A stretch of DNA of 64,000 bases, from contig CATKHK010000110.1 in NCBI GenBank assembly GCA_949751835.1, positions 62,001 through 126,000 on the forward strand. Direction: 5' to 3'. This stretch comes from Blepharisma japonicum (lineage: Eukaryota; Ciliophora; Heterotrichea; Heterotrichida; Blepharismidae). Positions within the stretch are counted from its first letter, which is position 1. Every line of letters begins with the position of its first letter. Both the position numbers and the translations under genes were made by a program. Below are positions 43,701 to 54,103 of this stretch, one piece after another. Below the pieces are notes generated by a model. It saw nothing but the letters and a program-made list of their open reading frames with translations. It was not told where the DNA came from and made no database searches.

Positions 43701-45519
43701 TAAACATGGCAGCTTGATGAGTGTTATCTATGTTTATAAATGAAGCACTTTTGAGATAAATTCCTCTTTTATTAGCGGGATATGGATCCATAAATTCAAA
43801 ATCTGGGTAATAATCAATATTTACACCAAATTGTACTTTTAGAGCAGAAGTATCAAAATTTCCTGATAATTTATCATCGAAATTTATGCTTCCAATGCTT
43901 CCTGGATTACCTTTGCATTGATTAAGCGAATAATCCCATGTATAACCTAATGGGCAATAGTCAAAACACATAGATGGATGGCCTGGCTGAGCATAAAATC
44001 CACTTGCACAGCTTAAACAATTTATTTCTGTTTCATCAGAGTTGCAAGCAGCACATGAAGGGTGGCATTCTATATATTAATTACTTTGACAAAGCCCATT
44101 TTTGAGAAAATACCCAGTATCGCATATATCACAGTATCATATTGATGCCCATGATAAACAATTAGGGTCAAGATAAGTAGCTGGACTATATATATTGTTA
44201 TTATATTGCAATAAAGTTGTATCTATAAAATTGCCAGGATAAAATCGAAAATCCGCATAGTCTCCAGGGGAAATTGTATCATTAAAGCCACCAATAAATG
44301 TATTCATATAATAGTAATCAAATGGTAAAGCTGCATAAGTGTAATGGACAGAAGATGAAATTAGAGGAAATAAAGAGGATGGTGGATTAATGCTGTTTTG
44401 GCTATAAATGGTCAATAATTTAGAGCCAGAATTAATAGTTATAGCAAAAAAGAACCAGCTTCCAATATAGCTTGAACTAATTATCGATACTGAGTCATAT
44501 GCTTCGTTAGTGCCATCAGTGCTATATATTGTGGCTTCTAGCTTATCACAATCAAAAGATAATGAGCTTAAAGATAATTCGATTGGGACCTTAAATAATG
44601 TTCTGCTATATATCATTAAGAACGTAAAGCCTCCCGATGGGCATAACTGAAATTTGAACCATCCTGTAATCGAAAAGTCATTTCATAATGACGTGCTTAT
44701 TTCATAATAAACATCAGAGCCAAAATCAAATTGATAAACTTCATCAGAAATAGTTAAATAGGGAGCATTTGAATACAAAACAGGCTCAAACAAAGGAAAA
44801 AATCATTCTGCCTGTGAAGCACACCATTGTTCGCATTTTCCATAATCTATGCTTGGAAATAAACTTGTGCAACTAACTGCTGTACAAGATGAGGAATATT
44901 GCAACTTTCAATCTGAAACTTCATTATAAATATTATTATAGATCCTAAAATCGCCAATTCTTGCTCTTATAAACTTATTTTTTCCCAATATTAAAAATGA
45001 GTTTATTTTTATTGACGTTTCTAAATTGAAAAATCCTGTTATATAAGAATCTGAGCCTAAATTATTGTAGTATAAAAGACAAGACTTATTTTCAAAGCCA
45101 GCAGATAATCCTATAAATATTCAATTTTTAGAAGATATCTAAATAAATCATACATAAGGCAATTTTAATAGTGAAAAATACTCATTTTCAGAATTAAGCC
45201 ATTCCAATCTTATATTCTGATTGAAATAAGAAAGACTAACAAATATTCCTCCACTCGAAATGCTATTCAGCTGAGCTTCAGGTAAGAGGATTGTAAATAT
45301 TGGTCAATTCAATATCAAATCAAGAATTTTAACCCAAAGGGAGATACCGAATTTTTGCTGAGTTTTATCCCCTGATAAAATAGATTCAGTCATTTTGACT
45401 TCTAAAGCAGTGGATTCGCCAAAAAACTGAGAGTATTGAGGCGGAAGTATAGAAGACACACTTTGGGTGGCTCCTAGAGTAAGGTTGGTAAAGAAAAGGA
45501 GAATAATCCTAAAAAACAT
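40762..45519 (-). CDS. Array copy 3: giant LamG/Cys-rich/polytopic membrane protein
   Basis: The copy is intact over 1575 residues with 15-nt introns at 45139-45153 and 44070-44084. It is nearly identical to copy 2 from signal peptide to tail. A 9-nt difference adds one short repeat (NIRDIREW versus NIREW) between the third LamG-like module and its next strand. Substitutions are scattered and mostly conservative. The hydrophobic segment (WVIILLGLPISLLLYKF) and tail motif DENMAYFEGRMHENINEES are kept. The register of all frame pieces, once TGA is Trp, shows a functional gene. Confidence 0.88.
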
Positions 45520-45616
45520 TGCGCTATTTTTATTAATTTTATTGGCTCAGACGAGCAAAATTCTAAAAGGGCTATTTATAATTAAAAAGTTCTTATTTAT
45601 ATAATAATTGATATTT

Positions 45617-45845
45617 TTATATCACTCGTATCATGATTTTAAAGCTATTATCACAGCGCACACATAAATTTAGCCTCAAAAATACCACTTTTTCAGAGAA
45701 TTTTGAAATAATAAATATGCTACCATTCATTTCTGATTGAAAATTTTTGCCTATGCGAATTTCCAAAATAAGCTCAATTGAGAAAACTGACTCATAGAAA
45801 TCAACTCTTATCAAAAGCCTTTCTTTCAAAAATTAGCATGGAAGC
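45617..45845 (-). pseudogene. Relic of an array gene 5' end (second copy)
   Basis: This is the counterpart of 40030-40225. The minus strand still reads GKNFQSEMNGSIFIISKFSE within a 70-codon frame, matching the first LamG-like module of copy 1. There is no signal peptide and no continuation into the rest of the gene. Confidence 0.6.
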
Positions 45846-46559
45846 AGGATTGTATATTTCTAGCCTTCATGAGACAGAAAATAGTTTTATATTAAGGCTC
45901 TGAAGCACCTAAAGCTAATTAAATGCAAAGTTTGCTGGTGCTGAAAAAACTCATTCAATGAATTTTCTCTATCCTCCACTCAAAATTCATAGAATTCATC
46001 TTACTTGATATACATCTTGAATAATTCTTACTAATGAAGTTTAAATATACATAATGTTTTTAACAAAACTTAGCAAATGTTCGGGTGATTTCTCGAAAGA
46101 TTTAACGTCATTATTTTTTGATGACATTAAAAAATGGGCATAAGCTGGGTTTATTGCTTAATGCCACTGGAGCGAAAGCAAATTCATGTAAGGGTAGGTA
46201 TTTAAATAAACCCCTTGGATCCTCTATAATTAAATTTAAGGAGAAATTCACTAAAACTTCAGCTTATTGCGAGATTTATAGAATCCATTATTTTATGGAG
46301 GCAATTTGAAATTTGGATTATGGATCATGCAGTTAACCTCTGAAAATTTTTCTATTTAGGATTTCTAGAGTAAAGAATTGAGAATCTACTCTCGATATCA
46401 GATCACTAATAAAGTATTATTATAAACACTATGTAGTATGAAATTATAGACAATTTAATAATATAATAATGCTCCACATATACTTAATAAAGTTAAAATA
46501 ATAATTCATTAATTTTTATTTATTTTATATAATAAGAAATTACTAATGTTTATTGATAT

Positions 46560-46785
46560 TATTACAAATATTAGATTTCAGCATCAAATAATTATAAATG
46601 CTCTCTTTATTTAACTTTCCAACTACTTTTCCTTCAAAATATGCAATATTAAATTTCTATCTTCCTAATCATTTTTTTTCAGAAGATAGTAGAATAAATT
46701 TAATACTTTTTTGTCATTCGAAATTATTTATAATAATTGTTTGAACTATATAATTATTATTGATAAATAAATTTCCAAGTTATAT
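46560..46785 (-). pseudogene. Relic of an array gene 3' tail
   Basis: DNA here matches the strip coding the cytosolic tail of copies 4 and 5 (for example TATAAATGCTCTCTTTATTTAACTTT and CCTTCAAAATATGCAATA, compare copy 4 at about 48305-48360). Small gaps and stops interrupt the frame, and no transmembrane part precedes it. Confidence 0.6.
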
Positions 46786-46815
46786 TTTTATGATTAATAA
46801 GCATTCTATGCATTT

Positions 46816-48075
46816 TTATAATGATATCTGCTTCTTAATGCATTCATCAGCTTCATCTATTCGACCTAAATTTCTAAGAGCAGCTTCTTTATTTATATAA
46901 ATGATTTTATTATTTGGATTGATACTAATTGCTTTATTGTAATACATTAATGCTTCTTCATATCTACTTTCGCTTAAAAAGATATTTCCAATACCTATAT
47001 ATGCATCAGCATTATTTGGATCGAATGTAATGACTTTTTGATAGCATTCTATAGCTTCCTCTTTTCTATTTAAATTATTAAGGGCATTTCCTTTATTTAT
47101 ATAATAAATTGCTTTTGGGTTGATGCTAATTGCATTTTCGTAATTTTCTAGTGCTTCTTCATATCTCTTTTCATTTTCCAAGATTATTCCTATACTATTA
47201 TATGCATCAGCACTATTTGGCTCAATACTAATAGCTCTTTTATAGAATTTCATAGCTTCTTCTTCTCTATTTAAATTATTCAGCGCATTTCCATAATTTA
47301 TATAATAAATTGCTTTCTTTGGATTGATTCTAATTGCATCATTAAAATATTTTATTGCCTCTTCATGTCTCTTTTCTTTATAGAAGATATCTCCTATAGC
47401 ATTGTATGCATCTGAATTATTTGGGTCAGTTTTTATTACTTCTTTTAACCTATTTAAGGAAGTTTCCTTTTTTTCTCCCTCAAATTTCATCTTATTATCA
47501 ATAGGAATTTCTAATTCAATAAGTTCTTTTTGCTGAATTAGCTTTGAATTTTCTTTTTTAAATCTCTTTATGGTTTTATCAATTTTGCTTCCTATTTCGT
47601 TAAATAGCTCAATATTATTTGATCTTATCGAAAGAATATCTTTAGCTTTCTCAGCAGCTTCATATGGCTGCAAACCCAGCAAGCTTAAAGCAGAGTCTTT
47701 GTTATTTCTCAATATTTTTGTTGTTTGCCAAAACTTATCAAAATAGCTGCTAATTTTATTATTTTCAATGTCGACTTCTTTTATAATTTCTCTAAAAGCA
47801 TTTTCTAAATTATAAAGAGTTTGAGTGAAGGAAGAGACTAATTTTGCTTTAATTGCGTCAGCTTTATTCTTTTCTTGTATAAGAAAGTTAAGAATTGCTT
47901 CTTTTGTGCCTTCAATAGGCTCTACAAAAATTGAGTTAAGATTATGAAGATTCTTATTAAATTTGAAATGCTTCATAACATGTTTTTTGCAAGAATAAGT
48001 CTCAGGTTGAGTGCAGTTACACGAAAGTTCAGCTTCATAATCACAATTCAGCTCATAGCATCTTATAGTGCTCAT
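46816..48075 (-). CDS. TPR protein with N-terminal B-box-like zinc motif
   Basis: This 419-residue protein begins with a Cys/His cluster (CYELNCDYEAELSCNC, YSCKKHVMKH, about residues 6-36) that resembles a B-box zinc-binding unit. A coiled or helical region (about 55-200) follows, then six tetratricopeptide repeats (about 205-415), each with the NxxAYNxIGxIxxxExRYEEAxxxYxxAIxINP pattern. TPRs bind protein partners. No TGA codon is used. The gene is in the same direction as the array and sits between copies 3 and 4, with a tail relic on its downstream side. It shares no domain with the array proteins, so it may be an unrelated gene caught between duplications. Confidence 0.8.
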   Translation of the reverse strand: MSTIRCYELNCDYEAELSCNCTQPETYSCKKHVMKHFKFNKNLHNLNSIFVEPIEGTKEAILNFLIQEKNKADAIKAKLVSSFTQTLYNLENAFREIIKEVDIENNKISSYFDKFWQTTKILRNNKDSALSLLGLQPYEAAEKAKDILSIRSNNIELFNEIGSKIDKTIKRFKKENSKLIQQKELIELEIPIDNKMKFEGEKKETSLNRLKEVIKTDPNNSDAYNAIGDIFYKEKRHEEAIKYFNDAIRINPKKAIYYINYGNALNNLNREEEAMKFYKRAISIEPNSADAYNSIGIILENEKRYEEALENYENAISINPKAIYYINKGNALNNLNRKEEAIECYQKVITFDPNNADAYIGIGNIFLSESRYEEALMYYNKAISINPNNKIIYINKEAALRNLGRIDEADECIKKQISL

Positions 48076-48183
48076 ACTATCTATAATTTTAATATTGCAA
48101 AAAAATTAAACAATAATTCAATATAGTAACTGTTTAATGTTAAATTCCAAATGCATATTCAAAAGCTTCTTTATTAATATATT

Positions 48184-51100
48184 TTAAGAACTAAAATCAA
48201 TTTTTGTTTGCTTTTTAAACGATTCTTCTGCTGTGATTTCAAATTGATTTAGATCAGTGTTAATATAAAGATTATCACTTGTCTTCACCTCTGTGCTTCT
48301 AAGGCTATATATGCTCTCTTTATTTAACTTTTCAGGTGTATTTCCTTCAAAATAAGCCATACTTTCACTTATACCTTCTTTATTATGTTTTGGCTCATCA
48401 GATGGTATTTTATTTAATAAAATGATCCTTTTTCTAGCATTGACAAATGTATTTGCAAAGTTATTCATGAATCAGTTTTTAAATTCCTTTATTCCATATA
48501 TCAAATTTACTGTTTGGACTATAAAGATCGATATTATATGAAGCAGTAATGACATACCTAGTAGTGATATTATAGCCCAGCCAAGATTTGTCTTATAATC
48601 ATCTGATAAATTGTCATCTAGAAGCTTCAGTATTAAGCAATTCGAAATAAAATAAAATAATTCGCATAATATATGCAAGCCATTTCCAAAGTATAAACTT
48701 TTAAATGGTCTTAATAAAATTAATGAAACTGTATATATAAATGACAGGGTGACAGAAAGTGTCACTTGCACAGTTGCATAATCGTATAAAAATACACATA
48801 AAACAACAAAAAGGACCCTTCGTGAGTTTTGAAATAAAAGAAAAGACACCGAAAGTCTAGAGTCTCTTTTGAATTCTTCATATAATGCTCCAAATTGTCG
48901 TTCGTGAATTTTCATATTGAGTGTTTGTTTAGATTTCATAGTAACCTGCCAAATTATTAGTGCAAAGGCTAAGACAAGATAAGCCAGTGTTAAAATACTC
49001 AGAGTCAATGAAATGTATCCTATATTTTGGCTTGGCTGTGAAAATTCTCTTAATTGAAGTAAAACTGAAAGAGTGATTTCTAAAAATGATTCAATGCCAA
49101 TTCTGAGTAATACTGAAAATGAATATGAGTTTTTAAGCTTTCTTATAATTGAAAATCTTGGCCAAAACTTATATAAAAGCAAAGAAATAGGAAGTCCAAG
49201 TAAAATTATAACCCAAACTAATATAAATTGGCCAGAGTTCATAAGAAAATCTGTATTATAATTTTGTTCTATAAATTTTTGTGGAGGATCTGAAAATGGG
49301 TCATTTTTCACTAAATAAAGTTGGAAAGGATTTGGCAAAAAATTCCCATTTGCGATTCCAAGAGCTTCTAAATATGACACCAGATTATCAGGATACTTTG
49401 GAGACAAAAATATCAAATAATTTTGTATTTGCATAATTTCCACCATACTCCACAATGTTTGAAAATTAAAAGACCCCATAAAAAAGCCAGCTGATAAAGA
49501 TCCTAAAGCAGAACTAGCAGCAGTAACTGTTGTTGCGGTTGTAACTGAAGATTTTATAGCTTGCCCAATTGTATATACAAAAGATTCAGGTAAATTTGCG
49601 GATACTGAGCTCTCTTTCATTTCATTTCCATTCATATCTACAATAGAGCTTGGATTTTTAAATGCAACCTTTACAGTTGTTCCTGCCGATACACTTTCAT
49701 GCATAACTAAAGAGATGAAATATAAAGAATTTTTTTCAGTTATAGACCAGCTGAATTTTAAGGTATTTTCAATTTCTATTTCGATGTTTTTTGAAATCTC
49801 AGTCAAAAAATTAACAGTCTCACTAAATAATAAAGTAAGATGATAGCCTGAATTATTTTTGTTAAGATATGCTAGAATTGGAGAAGGAGGAGTAATATCC
49901 TTGCATATATCAGGAGAGATTGCACTTCCTCCAAAGCAAGACCACCCAGTTTCTACTTTACAATTAGAAGAGCAGCCATCTCCATTGTAACTATTTCCAT
50001 CATCACATTGAGCTTGCCCCATATTTCTTCCATCACCACAAATTTCAATACAATTTGAAGATAATTTACTAAATAAATCACCAGTGAAATATGATATAGG
50101 AACAGCAAAATAAGTGGAGTAACCTTCAAATGAGTCACAAGGGTAGCATTTATTTGAGTCAAAAAGAACAGGTTGGCTTGAAATGCAAGAAGTGCAATTT
50201 GAAGAAATATCTGAGCAAGTCAAGCATGAGCTATCACATTCTAAGCATTTATTTGAAGAATCAATAAAATATCCATCCATACAGGTACATTTTCCTTTTT
50301 TAGCAGTAGAGCCACTTTTGCATAAAATACAAGAATATCCATCATTGCATTTAAGACAATTATCAGGACAACTGAGACATTTTTGAGCATTTAAATCAAG
50401 ATAATATCCATCTTCACAAGTATTCACACATTTATTTTCGTTTCTAATATATCCGCTTTGACATTTACATTTTCCATCTCTTAAGACAGCATTAGTAATG
50501 CATTGTGTGCAAGCCCCAATTTCAAATTTAGTACATTTATAGCATAAATCGTCATAACAGAGATTGCAAGTATCAGCTCTTGAGCATATTCATGAGCATT
50601 CACTTGGGCATTTTTTGCAGACCCCATTTTCATCTACATATTCATTTTTATCGCAAGTTGGTAAGCAAGAATTTAAACCTACTGGGTAAGCAGAGCTAGA
50701 AGTGCAAGTACCTAAATCTTGTATAATTTCACTATAGCTTTTTCCATAGTTATACATTTTAAAGCTATATATATATCCAATAAATCCAAGGTGTCCAAAA
50801 GTTCCACTCCCTACTATATAAAGTATGTTAGATACTTCCTTATAATAGCTTGAAATAGTCTCTGTATAATAATTTTTATTTCTTGAGAGAAGAACTTGGC
50901 TTACTTTTGATAAACTATTAAAAGATACAGAAACAGAGTAAAGTTCCCATTCTTTTAAAATGTTATTAGTAGATGGCATAGCTATTTCGACTAAGCCATT
51001 TTCTTTTGTGTTCATTGTAAATTTAAGCATGTTTTCTTCTTTAAAAATCATTAGAAAATTGGCAGAGTAAGTTTCTTCAAAAATTAGATTTTCAAAAATT

Positions 51101-53010
51101 TTATGCTTTGGGATAGTAGTAGATGCAAATAAAAGGTAATTAATTTTTTGAATTAATAATGGCATGGCTCATATTTCTATCGTAAAATCACAGCTTGCAA
51201 GCATCCCAGGCTGAGATTTTATTATATTTACCATCATCAAACTATTGAAATATAAACCCCTTTTATTAGCTGGATAAGGATCAAAATAATCGAATTTTGG
51301 ATAATAATCATCCATAGTCATGCCAATTTGAACTTTTATTCCTGGAATTTCTATTTTTCCTGATAAATTGTCATCAAAATACGAACTCATAATTGATCCT
51401 GGAGTTCCCAAGCACTGATTAAGAGAATAATCATATTCATAGCCAAATGGGCAATAATCAAAGCACATAGAAAGATGGCCTGGTTGAGCAAAATAGCCAG
51501 CTGAACAACTCAAACAATTAGTTTCTGTGTCATCAGAGCTGCATGTAGCACATGAATAGTGGCACTCTACTTATTAATTACTTTGACAAAGCCCATTTTT
51601 GAGAAAATACCCAGTATCACATATATTACAATATCATATTGATGCCCATGATAAACAATTAGGGTCAAGATAAGTAGCTGGACTATATATATTGTTATTA
51701 TATTGCAATAAAGTTGTGTCTATAAAATTGGCAGGGTAAAATCGAAAATCTGCATAGTCTCCAGGGGAAATTGTATTATTAAAGCCACCAATAAGTATAT
51801 CCATATAATTGTAATCAAATGGTAAAGCTGTATAAGTGTAATGGACTGGTGATGAAAATAAAGGGGTATTGGAAGGTGGATTAATTCCATTTTGGCTATA
51901 GAGTGTCAATTTTTTAGAGCCAGAATTAAGAGTTATAGCAAAAAAGAACCAGCTTCCAATATAGGTTGAACTAGTTATCGATACTGAGTCATATGCTTCA
52001 TTAGTGCCATCAGTGCTGTATATTGTTGCTTTCAGTGTATCACAATCCGATGATATTGTAGTTAAAGCTACCTCGATTTGGACCTTAAATAATTTTTTGC
52101 TATATATCATTAAGAAAGTAAAACCTCCTGAATAGCATCTCTGAAGCTGAAATCATCCTGTAATCGAAAAGTCGGTTCATAATAAGGGAGTTATATCATT
52201 ATAAACACTATTAGTCCGATTGAACTGGTAAACTTCATCAATTATCGTTAAATAAGGTGCATCTGAATACAAATTAGGCTCAACTAACGGGAAAAATCTT
52301 TCAGATTCTGAAGCGCACCATTGGTCGCATTTTCCATAATCTATGCTTGGAAACAAACTTGTACAGCTAACTGCTGTGCATGATGATAAATATTGCAGCC
52401 TTCAATCTGAAACTTCCTTGTAAATGTCATTATGGATCCTAAAATCGCCAATCCTTATTCTCATATTCTTTTCGTACCCCAATGTTAAAATTGAGTTTAC
52501 TTTTATTGACATTTCATTGTTGAAAAATCCTGAAATATAAGATTCTGTGCCTAAATTATTGTAGTATAATAGGCAGGAATGATTTTCGAAGCCAGCAGAT
52601 ATTCCTATAAATATTCAATTAATAGAAGGTGCCTAAATAAATCATACATAAGATAAACTTAGCTTTGAAAAAAATGCGCTATCAGGATTAAGTCATTGCA
52701 AGTCAAAAAGCTGGGAATCGTAGTCATAATAAAGGCTAACAAATTCTTTAGAAATATTTTCTTTTGACTCTGGTGAGATAATTGTAAATATTGCACCAAA
52801 AAATATCATCCTATATATTTTGACTCAAAGTGAAAAGCCAAATTTTTGTTGAGTTTTGTCTCCTGATAAAATTGCTTCACTCAGTTTAATTTCAAGAGTA
52901 GTTGGTGAGTCGAAATTATGAGAGTATTGGGGTGGAAATATAGAAGAGACACTTGAACTATCTCCTGAGCTGAATCCGACAAAAAATAAGAGAAAAATCC
53001 AAAATACCAT
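48184..53010 (-). CDS. Array copy 4: giant LamG/Cys-rich/polytopic membrane protein
   Basis: The copy is intact over 1598 residues with 15-nt introns at 52633-52647 and 51567-51581. Approximate layout: signal peptide 1-17 (MVFWIFLLFFVGFSSG), LamG-like module 1 to 280, module 2 280-470, Cys-rich strip 475-530, LamG-like module 3 540-740, Cys-rich repeats 760-960, CGDGRNMGQAQCDDGN repeat 980-1020, Ig-like domain 1035-1140, membrane helices 1150-1500, tail 1505-1598 ending KKQTKIDFSS. Helices include QFILVWVIILLGLPISLLLY and LGWAIISLLGMSLLLHIISI. The tail keeps ESMAYFEGNTPEKLNKES. It forms a subgroup with copies 5 to 7, distinct from copies 2 and 3. Expression at the cell surface is inferred. 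Confidence 0.88.
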
Positions 53011-53394
53011 CGTGCTGATTTTATTATATTATATTTAATAGAAGCTGCAAAATGCTAAAATGTTAAGAAAGCAGTATAATTTTCGTTGATAAATAAATTG
53101 GGAATATTTTACTATCAGCATATAATTATAAATTTTTACATTACAAATTTATGGCAAAATAAAATTTATAAAAAATTGGGAAAATTTTGGAATAGCAATT
53201 TTAATATTCTTATGAAACTGCGCATATTTTGAGCAGTTTTAAAACACTTAAGTATTAATCATTTTTAAAAATTATCGTTTGCAACATTAAACTTATATAG
53301 AAGAATTATTATAAAATTATTTGATAAAATTAATTGCTGCTAATTAGTTTAATTGCTTGACTTTAGAATTAGGATTAAAAATAGATTTTTTTAC

Positions 53395-53740
53395 CTATTA
53401 AAAGATTTACCTTGAAGTTTTCATATCTGGATCTGTATTAATATAAAGATCATCATACTTCTTTACATCTGCACTTCTAATGCTATATATGCTCTCTTTA
53501 TCCAAATTTTTCATACGTTTTTTCCTTCAAAATAAGCCATACTTTTTAATAGAATTTTTAACACTTTCGATGATTTTTTGTTCACTAAATTAATCCTTCT
53601 CCTCACTTTAGCAAATTTATTTATAAAATTTTTCATAAATCATTCTTTAAATTGCCTTAGTTCTTTTATTAAGTTTGGATTTGAACTATAAAGATTGCTA
53701 TATGTGAAGTAGTATGAATTTTTTATATACTTCACTTGAA
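53395..53740 (-). pseudogene. Relic of an array gene 3' tail
   Basis: The strip matches the tail-coding end of intact copies (TATTAATATAAAGA..., GCTATATATGCTCTCTTTAT, CCTTCAAAATAAGCCATAC, and GCAAATTTATTTATAAAATTTTTCATAAATCATTC for the start of the tail). Frame is lost by several small indels, and the transmembrane-coding part is absent beyond about 53740. Confidence 0.65.
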
Positions 53741-53869
53741 ATTTCTGTGAAGCTTTTCTCACCTGCTTGTAAAATTTACCGTAATTTTAATAGAAAAAAC
53801 CCAGTGTGTAAAATATTTCAGTGAAGATTTTTACGATTCACCCAAGTTTTTCAAGTTTTCTCAATTAAA

Positions 53870-54103
53870 ACCTAAAATCATATTTTTATTAATAAACTAC
53901 TTAAAAGGCTACCAATTAAAACAAATTTATAAAAAATAATTCATTTGAAGAATTAATTTATTAATATTCATTATTTTAAATAAAAATTAACTTATTTTTA
54001 ATATCAAAATGATATCCAACACTAATAAAAGCTATTTTATAATTTTTTTCAGCAAAAATATTGAGTAAACGATATTAAACTTTAATAAGATAATTAAATA
54101 AAA
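53870..54103. repeat. Conserved 3' flank, copy at array copy 5
   Basis: The strip, including AATATCAAAATGATATCCAACACTAATAAAAGC, aligns base for base with only scattered changes to 61470-61720, the downstream flank of copy 7. It marks the duplication unit of the copy 4-7 subgroup. Confidence 0.65.

Larger units (their letters stand above)
40393..45860. repeat. Segmental tandem duplication, unit 2 (copy 3 with flanks)
   Basis: This is the second unit of the duplication described at 34741-40225. Between the units lies 165 bp (40226-40392) without a match in this comparison. Confidence 0.8.
45520..46815. other. Spacer with two array relics
   Basis: No intact gene is seen in 1.3 kb. It includes the 5' relic at 45617-45845 and a 3'-tail relic at about 46560-46785. 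The stretch 45870-46500 between them is AT-rich and I recognise nothing in it; the small plus-strand frame at 46118-46309 has no support. Confidence 0.45.
53011..54103. other. Spacer between copies 4 and 5 with a tail relic
   Basis: This is 1.1 kb without an intact gene. A degenerate array 3' tail lies at about 53395-53740. The last 230 bp (53870-54100) match the 3' flank of copy 7 (61470-61720) and form a conserved downstream flank. No other feature is seen. Confidence 0.5.

Noticed and set aside
46118-46309. 63-codon plus-strand frame
   Set aside because: It has no domain and no partner in the related spacers, and it is in degenerate AT-rich DNA.
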